A DNA stretch of 64,000 nt from Branchiostoma lanceolatum (lineage: Eukaryota > Chordata > Leptocardii > Amphioxiformes > Branchiostomatidae), in contig NC_089738.1 in assembly GCF_035083965.1 (NCBI RefSeq), forward strand, positions 13,108,734 to 13,172,733, given 5' to 3'. Position 1 is the stretch's first letter. Each line of letters begins with the position of its first letter. Shown here one piece after another: positions 49,101 through 61,265 of the stretch. The position numbers were made by a program, and so were the translations under genes. The notes under the pieces are model-generated. The model was not told the DNA's origin, did no database searches, and saw nothing but the letters and a program-made list of their open reading frames with translations.

Positions 49101-52100
49101 AGTCTATGTCAAACATGGCAAAAAACAGTTTGCAATAATACTAAATGCTAGGAGAAAAGCACTAATAACTAAGTTGCTTCAGTAATTTGTAATGTAGATA
49201 AACAATATTGTCATGTATGAATATGAACCTTATTCCTGCTGCCTGTAACCAATGCAGATATGGTGTCAAAATGATACTTCAAAAGAACCAAAGGTAATTG
49301 ATAAAGGTGATAATTTTACAGATCTAAAACTTTGTTCCAACACCAACAAATTCAATGCACTAACTTTACATGTTGGAACAATGTTTTAGCTCTGTTACTT
49401 TGTTAATTACCATCGCAGATGAACTATCATGCTAATATGCTAATCATAGTCGAATGTAAAATGTTGAAACACCTGAAACACAGGGCTTTGTGAATTTCAA
49501 AAGCAATATTCATGTTATAGATTGGGATACAAGTACAGTATATGGATATATGACTACAAAAACGTTTACTTTTTTTTGCTTCGCCTCGTTTATTTCTGCT
49601 ACTGTTTTTGATGTAAACAGTACCTGATTTTTTAAGATTAATCGCTGAGATTCGCAATGTTTTCCTAATTCTCAGTATTATGATTTGTTCAATATGTAAT
49701 GTTCTGATGTGTGGCTCTACTTCGTGTTTCCACAGGCTTTGGCAGAAACAAATGATGAGCCGTGTGGCTGGTGGCCTTGCAGGGTAAAAAGGTGCAAGGG
49801 AGCCTTTTGCGTTGTGGAATATCTCGACCTGGAGGCAACCTTTAAGGACATTATAGACACAGGAAAAATCCGCCCCGCAAACAAAAAGTGAGTTTTCAGA
49901 CCCTTACATATTTTGAAACTTTAATGAAGACTTGCATAATTATTATATCATAAAGTCTGAATATGAACCCTACAATTCATAAACAGCCACGTAGTTGCAG
50001 CATATAGAAAAGTTTCGTTCTTGTAATATACTGTTGGCAGGAGACGTTTATCAATGCAGAACTTTGTAGACACATTTTAGTGCACATAGTATGTGTGAAT
50101 ATGGTGAATAATTTAGGATCTACAGTAGTTTGTAAATATGCTGCTGTCATTTTCTTCCAGCCCTCCATTGACCAAGAACTCCTTCCACAAGTGTACGATA
50201 GATGTGCCTGAAGACCTCAGGGAATGGTGAGTTTTTGTAAACCTATTTATTTTATCAGGGAAGTACAGTACTGTAGTACAGTATATTCCTGGTATCATGA
50301 ATTTGTAGTGGAGAGGTCATCGCTAGAGTAAAACCGCCATGAACAAGATGACTTAAACATTGGTAACTTAAACCTTAACATCATGGTAAGAATTCAATTC
50401 AGTCTATTTATCCAATTGAAATAGCTTCTAAATCTAATCTTCTCTTTTGTGATATTCCCCACAGTTGTCGAGTAGAAAGTAATCACCATGAGTTCAAGAG
50501 GGCCTTGAAGTTGAAAGCAGCGTCCGTCAGCTACAACACGGATCTGAACGCACTCGTAGTATTCTCCAGCGACGAGGCGGCGGTAAAGAGAGCGCAGATT
50601 TTGAGCGACATGCACTTCCGTAGTCTACGAACAAAGCTCATGCTGGAGGCAAGGAAAAAGGAGGCACAACAACAACTCGAGGTGAGTTTAGAAACTATAT
50701 CCTGTTTTATACTTTTTTACTTTAGCATTTGTCAGGTGATACACGTCACACTAGATTCTTACTCTCAGTCAGGCTGCATTTTCACAATGCATTGGCAGCA
50801 TAAATCCTTCTCTTTCAAGGCAAGTGACTGCAACATGTAATCAAATCTGTTAGAGTTTAATTTCCAAGGGTGACTGAATTGAAATAACAAAGCAAACTGT
50901 GTTCACAGTCACAGTTCATTGTGTAACACAGTGTCCCGTCAAGTACAACAGACAGCTTAGCTGCAAACCTGAGGACTGGGACCATGTATAAAAGAAAAGC
51001 AAATACTTTACTAACCTGCCAACGTTTGGATACTCCTACTGCTACCTTAAGCCCCTGTCACACGTAGCCGACAATGGCCTCCCACTATTCTGGTTGGGAG
51101 TTGGTCGGCAAGGTTGCCTACTAGTATTAAAAATTTGTCTGCACCAGTGGACTATGGATTTTGAAAAATCAAAGTCGGGAAAGTCATATTGTGCTAGGAT
51201 GCGATCAAAGGAGCGAACTGAGGCTTCAATATAGGTTGAATTTTAGGCTACTCCCAACCCAGCACCCACCTTGGTTGGAGAGTGGTCAGGAGCAAAGTCG
51301 TGGAAATGTCCAAAATGTGTGACTTTATTCAGTGCAATAATCATAGATGTTCATACTAACTAACACATAGTTGTCAATCTGTAGGAAGAAAACAGATATA
51401 GTTACATGCATGTTGATGAAAAGTAAATCGAGTCTAAGAATACAATATTGAATCTATATCTTTCTCAGAACACTAAAGCCATGCAGCGGCAATGCCTGGA
51501 GGAGTTCGCAGTGCGGGAGGACCTGATGGGGCTGGCTATCGGATCGCACGGGGCCAACATCATGCAGGCCCGCAGACTGGAGGGTGTCACCGCCATTGAA
51601 CTGGAAGAACAAACATGCACTTTTAAGATTTATGGAGAGGTGAGAATGCATGTCTTTGAGATCAAGGTGTTCTGTTACAATATGTGTCGTTGTGTATGTT
51701 TTTGTTAAATTTTGTTTTCACCCAATGAGAAATATTGTGGAAATCTTCAATTTTGCAAAGTCTCAGACTTTCGCTTTGTCTTGATTATTACAGAAAGAGA
51801 ACACTGAGCACTCTTTCAAGCATAGACATGCAGTAATGAAATCTAACATACTACATGTGCTTGCTACACTAAGTGTTCCTGCACTATAACTTTGTGATTA
51901 TAATGTTGTCCAACCTTAACATTGTGTACATGTACCAATTACAGACAAAGGAGGCAGTTCAGCAGGCAAGAAGAATGCTGGAGTATAAACAAGATGTTGT
52001 CCAAGTCCCAAGAAATCTCATAGGCAAGTCGGTTTTTCTTTAAGTTGTACTTCTGACTGCACACCAAGGGCCAGCCTGGCTTACCCTGCCACGCTGGGGG

Positions 52101-55100
52101 AATGTGTGTGCCAGATGGAAGTTGAGGTGTACGACTCCACCACATCTCTTGATGTGTCTGGATACTGAACCTCACACAATAAGCCAGTTCACCGTTTGAA
52201 ATGTGCATGTGTGAGCTTGAAAGTGAAGTGTTTTCTTTATGTCTCAGGAGCAGCCTTTGACGTATTACCCACAATGTATCACATGTGACAGAATCAGCAA
52301 GAAATGCAGAGATATGTTTTTTATGTTACGTGCACAAGTGCCTGTATACAGACAAAATTATTTCAAGACCTGATGGATGTCTACTACACTTCATGACATA
52401 ACCTGAATCTCCTTTTTGTCCTCAGGAAGAGTAATAGGCAAGAATGGTCGTGTAATCCAAGAGATCGTGGACAAATCTGGGGTAGTCAGGGTGAAAATTG
52501 AGGGAGACAATGAGAAAGAGCACACAGTACAGAGGGAGGAGGTAAGTAAAGTTCTACCCAAACTTTTCACCTGTGTCTGAATATAGGTTTCCTCTGTATT
52601 TTCCTTTCTTAGAAGGACATGCTACGTGGCGAGATAGTTGCCACTTAAATGAGGGGTTGAAATTCTTACCTTAAGACTTAAGGGAGAGTGGATTATTTTT
52701 TAAGTGGCTACTACCTATTGTACATATAAAATACAACACGGGGTATTCCGTATCACCCGAGGTACCAGCCCTCCCGCGGGTCGGATCGCCCGACGGCTGT
52801 AGGCCGGTCCGACCCGCGGGGTCGCATTCCGCGATCCGACCCGCGGGAGGGCTGGGACCAAGGGTGATGCGGAATACAACGTGTTTTATTTTATTTATGT
52901 CATACCTTGGTCATACCCACCCGAGAAAACACACATTTCAATGCGGAATGCGCCAGAAGTTGAGGGAGTTTTGTGTCCTCGAACAAGAAACTGTAACAAC
53001 ATTGATTCTAACCTCCGAATCTGGTATTCGAATTTCCGACGGCGGCGCAACCGGCGCGCTCGAAATGCATTCGGCTATTCCATGGAAGCCTGTGTGATAA
53101 CACTCCCGAACCCTATGTGATCCGGATAGTTATCACACGGTCCGGAACACCCGTATCAGGCCCAGGTATGACATAAAGGAAGATACAGAGGAGATATATG
53201 TGGTATAAACCATATGTTAACCTTTTTCCTGTTGAGTTATCCTATAGCTATGTAAAAGTTGTGAGCAAACTCAAACAAACTTATATGATGTGTATGCTTT
53301 TAAAATTGTTGTATATTATGATACCAGTACATGTATATATACTTTTGGAATATCGTACATGCAAGATGAAATTGTAGAAACCTGTAAGGTGAAGGACAGG
53401 TTAGTTGTCTCTGCATCCCTTGTTAGTCAGACAAAGTACTGTAAATTCAGTTCTTTTCGTTTGGACAATTATGGTTTGGACGCTACAATCTGTTTGGATA
53501 AAGCCTGTAAGCTCTGTTTATGTGCTGTTTGTGATGTGAAGCCCTAAAAACCCACTTGACACCCTATGTTGTGTACAGGATCTATCGGCAAAGGATTCTG
53601 TTCCAGTAAGTAAAAAAACCTTTTATACTTTTCACATTTTCAAGTCTTTTGCAGTCCGCTTATTATTAAGGGCCACTCTTATGTCTGCGTTGTTTCATAG
53701 GAACACGTGCCAATGATCTTCATCGGAACGATAGAGCAGAACAGCAACGCACGGATGCTATTGGACTATCACCTCGCACATCTAAAGGTAGGCAACTATT
53801 TATTTATGAGATTCCCTCATAACAGGTGACTATCACCTTTTCAATATGTCAACCCAGAACCAAACTGTAAGGAATGATGGCAATCTTGGTCTGTTCCTTT
53901 GTCATGCGTTGGCTTTCTCTTGAAGTAATGCTAAACCAATGGAAGAAAGTGTAACCTACAATGGTCAAATAGAACAGTATTAGTACTGCCTAAATGTTAG
54001 GAATCTAGAAGATATGTTTATAAATGATAGACTCCTATAGAGTATTTTTTAGTTTCCTGACATTGTTTTTAAGAAATATAGAAGTTGCTGAATGCATCTT
54101 ATGCCAGCATGAAACTTTATCTGATTAAGTAAATTACATAATGAGAAATAAACTGTTCTGCAACTCAAAGAATTTGACTCTCCAGAATTTTTGACCGAAG
54201 CTCTGTCTTCATCAGCTATCTGACCAAGTGCTGCAGACGCATGTTTTTGTGTGATTATTGTGCAACAACATTATCTCTATCATTGACTTTTTCCAGGAAG
54301 TTGAGCAGCTTCGCATCGAGAACCTACAGATCGCAGAAGAGCTGCGGAACGCGGGCGGCGGGTCTGGTGGCACGTACTTCCCCCCGCCACGCGAACGTCG
54401 CTACAGCACGGACTACACGTCAGACACCACTGAATCCACGTCCAGGGGCAGAGGTCAAGCGTACGGCAGAGGGCGCGGTCGCGGCGGCAGCAGGGGACGG
54501 GGACAGGGAGGAAGGGGTCGGCCCAGACGGTACCAGGGTGGCCGCAATGGTGAGTAGGATGGTACAATAGATGCGTTCAATGTATCAAACAGGGTTGTCT
54601 CAAGCTTTAGATTTGTTTCTGTCCCACTCATTATTGTTTGGGACCCAATGTTTGTTTTTCAATCTGTCATTTTAAGCTTGGGAAAATACATCTTCATCAA
54701 TTTCATGTCAGAAACTTCGGGTTTGGGGACTGATTGGGTAAAATTTTTGTCCGTCCCAACAAGCAAATTTCCGCTTGGGTCCTGGAGACAGCCCTGGTAT
54801 CAAATGATTTTTGACCCCTACCCTTCTATTTCTCTACCTCTGTACCCCTAGGGTTTCTCCATGACCTTATCAAATGGAGAAGGCCTTAAGTTTGTTGTGG
54901 ACAAACTGTACATCTATGCAGGTCAAATCTCATCCATATTTTATGGCCAGTATAAAGGCCTTTTGGAACACCATCTTTGCAGGCATGTGGCAGCAGCTGG
55001 TTAAGTTGCTTTGAACGACCTGTCACACCTAACCTTTGCAGATCAAGCGTTGTTTAATGCTACCTATACTGAGGATGCCCCCACTATACTTGGTGACAGT

Positions 55101-58100
55101 CTACGATTGCTCTCAGGAAAAACAACCACCACATTTTGAACACCACAATCCTGGGTTGACAACTCTGACACTAAACGTCTGTATCTCTTGTAACTTTCTC
55201 TAGCCGGGTCTGAGAATGATCGCCGTCACCAGGACGAGCTCAGTGATTGGTCGTCTGCCGTAACAGAGGACAGCATGTCGGAAGCAAGTGGTGTACGGGG
55301 CAGCCGTTACTCCGGCAACCGTGGGAGGGGCGGCCGCCGTCCACGCATTAACACCGAGCCTAACTTTGACCGTGAGGGTAGGGCCATTTCAGGGTTTTTT
55401 CTCCAAAAAAATTGCAAGAGGGGAGCATTACGAGGGAGTGGAACGACCAAGCGGGGAAATGCTGTGGAGTTTTAGAGAACTTTAAGTTAAAATGGGGCAT
55501 ACTAAGGCATCCTGAGGAGGAAATAACTGTCAGACAGGACACAGTTGAAGACTGTGGCTACATGTGACCTAGTTGCATCCATGGTCAATCTGAATTTTAT
55601 GGTGTCTATACTGTGATGTTAAGTCTCCATGAAAATTGATAAATTTACTGTACTATATAGTACTATATAAACTAATCATTTACTGTTATTTATATGTTGT
55701 TACAGTTCGCCAGGGTGACAACCACAATCCTTTCGACGTCCTCAACCAGGACGAGAACGAGAATGGCGACGTGAACGGGCGTCCCCAGCGGCGTAACCGG
55801 GACCGCCGGCAAAACGATCGGCGGCGGCGCAACGACGAAGAGGACTCTGTGCTCGACACCGAGGGGGAAACGAACAACGAGCGGGGTAGGGGAACAAACG
55901 TGACATTGTATTCATACATTCAGCAGGGTAAGGGGAAGCCATCTGTGGGTCTGCACTAACTCTTTGTTGGTCCTGGTTTTCTTAAGTCAAGGGCACTCTC
56001 CATGCAAACTACTTCATGGCAATTACTCATTCTAAAGATCAATCTCATACCCCTGCCAACCTCCTTCAAAACAAAGAAATGCAAAAAAAAATCATAAAAA
56101 TGGAAATGTTTCATAGCCACTCTCTCATTGGTCAAACCACTTATTGCCATCCGCTCATTGGTTGAACCCCTAATTGTATGCTTGAAACCTCAGAGAGCAC
56201 AAACCTCTGTATTGTTTCTTTGAATCCTTTGTATTCGCAGTTGAAATTGGCAGTTCGAAAGGAAGCTGCTAGGGGGATTCCTGTCTGGATCCTAATCCAA
56301 GTCTTTTCCAAATCATTACTTTTATATTGAAACAAGGGGAAAGAAAGAAAATTTATTCCAAACAAATTGCAAGCTCTTTACAAATGATTGGTGATAAAAA
56401 GATTGATTAAATCAAGGAGGTTATATAACCTCCTTGATTAAATGAACTGAATGAAACAAAATTAAAATTTGTACAAAACAAGATTTCCGGAAAAACAAGG
56501 CTCAGTTTATCCTCACCAGTTTTTATGGGTTCAGAACTCAAAAGTCTACAAACATACATTTGCATGGTTTTACCAGATGTGCCCTTGCCTTGAGCCAGGT
56601 TTCTTTCTTTCTCTAGATCTGTTTATTTTTTTCCTTTCATAGTTGTATTTGATAGTTTGTGCTTTGCTTTCATTAGCTTCATGCATGTTTGCTGGCATCG
56701 TCACATATACATTTAGAACACAACTTAGAAAAGGATTGAAATTATTGCATTCACACCATTGGCATCAAATGTTTCAAGTGATATGTGTAACTAAGAAAAC
56801 AACTCTCTTAATCTTATGCATGTCATAACAAGACTTAGTGTAGATACTATGCACATCCTAATTATAACCTCATTAACTAAAATACTTTAATTGCTTATGT
56901 GAACATAGATATCACAAAATGTTCACAGTGCAGAATTTTTACAGAATCATCGAGTGAAAATGAAGAAATTCTGTGGTTGGTCAATGACTTTTTTCCTACT
57001 TTATAGTCACTTTCGGCTGGCTATGTTATTGCTTACCCTTCCGCTAACTCCATCTGATTTTCCTGCAGCTGCCATTATTATTAAATTATATGTACCGCTT
57101 CAATATTTATGGGGCTTCGCTTATAGACTTGACATATATACATACAGGGGAACACTGGGAAAACATTGTCACGGTTATTCACTGTAGTGTAGCACAACAC
57201 AATATGGCAAGCTTGAAGGTTAATTTATGCAGTTAAAATATGCGTTCTGAGGTTGTGGTTGGGCTTTTGGTGGTGGAACAAAGAGGTGTTGGTTATTGCT
57301 AGATACAGGCCCTAGGAATGATATTAGGTATGTTCTCTCCTGAACCTTAATTGTTTCAACAGCACATGTCCTGTTAAGAATTGTTCAGATTCTGACTGGG
57401 ACTTGGGATGTATTCTGTTGAGGCAACGGTTGATGGAGAGAAGACTGTATATTATTCCTGAGGCCTGTGCTTCTGAAAAAATGTTCTGACAAATTTAGAA
57501 TGGTATTGGCCAATGTCATATAAAGAAAACAACTGCTATATCTCTCTGCGCCAGTTCCAGGGCGGAAAAAGAAGACCCCAGCCCACAACAACTCTGACAG
57601 GATCGTGCCGCGGAAGGATACAACAGCTCAATAATTGTGAGCCACTCTTTGATCCCAACTCAAGTTTTCCGTTTCTCTCCCACAAGGGACTTCTTTTTCT
57701 GGCTTTTGGTCTGTCACACTCGAGACTTGTAGAGTCGAGACGTTTCCTGTCACGTAGACGTCAGGCTGGCAAAGACTGTGTTGTGCTACATACTTCAGTC
57801 TTACTTTCACAAGTTTCAATATTCCTTTCTTTCCATGAAGTTGTGTTTCTTTCTTGATCGTTCATCTCTTTTTCTGTTGTGTTAGAAACTTTCCTTTGGA
57901 CTACCATTGTTTAAAAATGGTTTATACTTGCGTGAAGTTGAAGTTTGTTCTGTACTTTAGATCTGTTGAAACTCTTTGTCTTTCAGTATATAAGCCCCAC
58001 AAACTGTAGATGTCGTTAAACTTATCAACCCTGTCTGGAGATAACATACATGTATACCAATTACAGGATCTTTGTTTGTACTTTCATGGTCAGGACTCTT

Positions 58101-58939
58101 TAAATATATTGATAAAGGTCAGGGTTCTTCTGTAGAGACATCCCAATGTTAGACATACTGTTTTGTATGAGAACTTTCACAAATTGAGATACTAATGCTA
58201 TTGACACATTCAAGCAGCTTACAGAAGATACTTAGAAGTGTTTTGTTTCCTTGTGATTTTTAATGTACATCATACTTTCTTAACTACACAACCATGCAAG
58301 TTTCTCTGCCAACTTTTCTGCTACCTTCACATGAACTACTAGTCTGTGTGGCAGTGTGACGTAATGACAAGATTTCTTGCACGTATCTGGACTCTTCTAC
58401 TCTTTGCCGCAGTATTCAATACAATAATGAGAATCAGTTCATAACACCCTGATGGTGGTACCTGAAAATCGTACGGTTCTGTTGTAAGGAAATGTATAGA
58501 TTAGCCAATCTGATGAAACTATTTCTGCATGTTTTAATGTGTTTGTGTCTTTGTGCATACAGAAGAGGCCAACAGTAGCAGGGATGGTAACAAAGATAGC
58601 GCTGGGAAAAACCGGAGAAGGCGGAACCGCCGGCGCCGCGAACGCCAGAACACAGTCATCTTCAACGAAAACTTCAAGAAGGAATCCCCTGAGGCTGCCA
58701 AGGGCGACCGGGCCGAAGAAACCTCAGGGCACGAAACCGCAAAGTCTACGGACACCTCGAAAATGATTAGCGAAAACGAAGAGAAACCCGACGAGCCCAA
58801 GCAGCAGCGCCCGTCTCGATCTAAACGCGGTCCCAGGGGGGATAGACAGAGGGGAGGTAGCGAGAAAAGTGCAATAAACGGGGACGGGGGCCCAGGTATC
58901 CAGGAACACAGTCAGCAGTTAGTCAACGGGACTGCCTAA
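43172..58939 (+). CDS. FXR1: FMR1/FXR family RNA-binding protein (single pre-duplication gene)
   Basis: Fifteen coding exons: 43172-43222, 46231-46283, 48501-48594, 49736-49887, 50161-50226, 50465-50681, 51469-51639, 51945-52023, 52426-52541, 53579-53605, 53701-53787, 54297-54549, 55204-55377, 55706-55885, 58563-58939 (TAA). Phases close to 698 aa. Two Tudor/Agenet domains fill residues 1-120 ([37 protein letters not shown]). KH1 carries [10 protein letters not shown] (Gly236-Gly239) and KH2 [19 protein letters not shown]; Ile305 aligns with FMRP Ile304, the residue of the I304N mutation. [16 protein letters not shown] (372-387) matches the nuclear export signal. Arg-Gly-rich (about 423-451) and Arg-rich ([14 protein letters not shown]) regions follow. 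The protein would bind mRNA and ribosomes as a translational regulator. Intron 8 uses a GC donor. Exon 10 is a 27-nt microexon. Confidence 0.97.
45902..46035. repeat. Degenerate dispersed repeat, possibly tRNA-derived SINE (FXR intron 1)
   Basis: gattgcctagtggtcggggttgttgag resembles a tRNA A-box region. The downstream part gaaaaagagtaggggtcc and gtggatcaaac matches the copy at 33202-33445. No intact tRNA fold or B box was found. Confidence 0.4.
51048..51335. repeat. Dispersed inverted-end repeat (FXR intron 6)
   Basis: Begins cccctgtcacacgtagccga and ends tgtccaaaatgtgtgac, so the termini gtcacac/gtgtgac are inverted. The interior is shared with 35055-35330. Confidence 0.55.
52737..52881. 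mobile_element. GC-rich fold-back element in FXR intron 9
   Basis: The left arm ccagccctcccgcgggtcgg and its continuation atcgc is mirrored exactly by the 25-bp right arm ending ccgcgggagggctgg. Outer sequence (aacacg...ggtattccg and cggaatacaacgtgtt) is also inverted. Its GC content stands out from the AT-rich intron. Confidence 0.75.
52896..53176. mobile_element. Second inverted-end element next to the GC-rich fold-back
   Basis: ttatgtcataccttgg at about 52895-52910 is mirrored by ccaggtatgacataa at about 53161-53175. The interior is also compositionally distinct. The two neighbours may be one composite insertion. Confidence 0.55.
54590..54796. mobile_element. hAT-like MITE, copy 3 (FXR intron 12)
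   Basis: Begins cagggttgtctcaa and ends cctggagacagccctg. It is flanked by a perfect 8-bp duplication gtatcaaa (54582-54589 and 54797-54804). Interior segments (gtttgggacccaatgtttg, gtcccaacaagcaaatttcc) match the other two copies. Confidence 0.92.
54950..55150. repeat. Degenerate dispersed repeat (FXR intron 12)
   Basis: gcaggcatgtggcagcagct, cgacctgtcacacctaac, attgctctcaggaaaaacaa are shared in part with 38740-38880 and 3806-3975. Confidence 0.5.
56410..56439. repeat. 30-bp perfect palindrome in FXR intron 14
   Basis: aatcaaggaggttat is followed directly by its exact reverse complement. Confidence 0.85.
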
Positions 58940-61265
58940 GAAAAACTGTGAAAAATTCTATGCAGAGCTTTATTCAAGTGTCTTCGAATTATTGAAATTT
59001 ACCACTATATACTGTTGAGAATATGCATTATTACACTGGGTACTCGGGTAGTAGAAGTGGAACTCAAGAAAACTTTAACTTTTCTCTTTGAAGGGTAGTC
59101 AAGTAGCCATGTTAAGAGGAAGAGAACTAGCAGTGAGGACTGTGAAGAAGTTTTCCAGTCCCCCTTTCAGTCTTTGTGTAATCTAGTGCTGGCAATCAGG
59201 TCAAACTGATGTGGAACTAGCCTGGAAGCCAGACTCTTTCCAGGGGCTACACAGGCCAGCTCTTCGGTTCCAGGGCCAAGGAAACTATGCCTGAGGGTAG
59301 CCCGTAGGTGGCCTGTGTAGGCCCTGGTTTCCAGGTTGATGTGGAACACTGTGTATCTGGAACAAACAGCTATGTACGAAGCTGGCAAGCTTGTGTAAAA
59401 CCTTGACCATGACAACTTGTCTGTACCATGCGATTGTGAAGTGTGTAACAAGTACAGTACAACTCAGTGATTGAGTACAAGTACAACTCAGTGATTGAAT
59501 TCTTCAGTCAACCCAATGGTTACAGTGAACATTCATGTTGCCCAAATCCTAACAGAACCCAAACATCATGCCAATACCTCTATCTTGGACTTGACCACAA
59601 AAAATAGCAACAACAAAAAAACACAAAAGAAAGGAAAAAAACTTAGAACTTCCAGCAAGACCTGTACATTGTTGTTGTAAAAAGTATTCTTGAGATGTGT
59701 CTGGTGAAGACTTTCAAAGAAAGAACACTGTAACCTCATTGTAAGGGATTGTTTTCCTTCTCAGTCGTTTAACTTTTTTTTTAGATGTCTATAAGATACT
59801 AGTACTCGTGTTCTTGAATTGAAGCCATGAGATTTTGTAGGGAAACATACAAGGTTTTCTTTCGTTGGTGTATAGGGATACAGTACTTGGTTGTATGAAT
59901 TGCTGCTGGAGGCTTAAGTAGTGGTGGTATCCATGCATATTTGTGTGTCCCAGTGAAAACTTGCAGCCATAAGAATTTGACATGGAGAAACTTGTAATAT
60001 CTTTTGATCCAAAATTTTATATCAAAGGTTATATCTTCGTAGAAACTAGCAAAAGGAGCTACTTTTCAGGCTTGTGATGAACATTGTAACATTGTTTTAC
60101 CGTTATTCTACATGCTGATTCGGCATACTTAAGTCTTGGTGCAAAACAGCCACACAGGTAGTAACAAATAACTTGGTCGGTAGACTTAAACACTAGAGAA
60201 AAAAAAAGTAGAACCTCTAAGATAGAACAGCCACTGCATATCTCCTGGCTATTGATGGATATGTATGTAATAGCAGACCTTGTATTAGTATACCAGTATG
60301 TTAAGAGTAATTCTCAGTTTTATTAGTCAAGGAACAAGTGATCAGTGTAGTTTCAGTTCCTGCATACAGATATATGAAAGGTGTTCAGTTGCAATTACAC
60401 GATATAGGCATGGGAGACTTGTCCAAAAGTAAAACACTTCAAGAGAGAAGGTAGCAGCTTGTTCTTGTACAGAATATACAGTACCATAGCGCAGTCTTCC
60501 TATGTACAAGTGTTTGAAGACACTTTTGTTGCATGCAAACTTTATTACGTTATAATCATGGGCATGGTGTAATTTGTCTTCTAGTCTTCCCCATTGACAG
60601 AACTGTTTGTTAATGGTGGCTACTGTTTTGAGTAGTGTATCATGCATACTGGAGTTGTTACAAAAAGGTGTTCTGTTTAAGGTAGATGATTGTATGTGTG
60701 TGTGTGTGTTTTGATTGTATGGCTGTTCCCTTGTACGATTGTGTCGTGGACAAATAATTATGGCAATAGCCTTCTTCATCCTGGCTTAAGATATACCGGT
60801 ACTCAAGTCATGGATTGAATATGCCACTTGTAAAAAAAAAAGCAAAACAAAAAACAACAACACAAGGATGTACTGTATACTTGGTGCTCAGTGTTGTCAG
60901 TGCAGGTGCCATGGTAGGACACTTTGTCGAAATGTAGGTAAAACCACACCTGGCTTGTCAAAACTGTCATTTAGAAGATACTGGATGTGTTGGCCAAGCC
61001 CATTAAACATGCTGCTACCACTTGTACAACAGTGCTGAGCAATTTTCCAACGAGCTAGCTGAAACAGATTTGCATTCTCGGTGGAGAAAACGGGAACCCT
61101 GTACTTCGTCTCTACACCTCCTCTCCTCTCGGATTGTTGAACATTTGATAATGATGATGAAAGAGTTATCTAAGTTAAATCATAACGGATTGTTTGCCTT
61201 GCCAAAGAGTGAGAAGTTCTGTATCTTGGAAAATGTTTAAGTGAATAAACGATATCTTCAGTAAA
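58940..61265 (+). other. 3' UTR of FXR
   Basis: About 2.3 kb of non-coding sequence ending near AATAAA at 61244-61249. It includes an imperfect inverted repeat at 59217-59337 (agcctggaa... mirrored by ...ttccaggttg, with acacaggcc/ggcctgtgt inside) and a GT run near 60695. Open frames here have no splice support or protein-like features. Confidence 0.65.

Noticed and set aside
60342..60779. 145-codon minus-strand frame in the FXR 3' UTR
   Set aside because: Low-complexity translation from a GT run and AT-rich UTR; no splice or promoter evidence.
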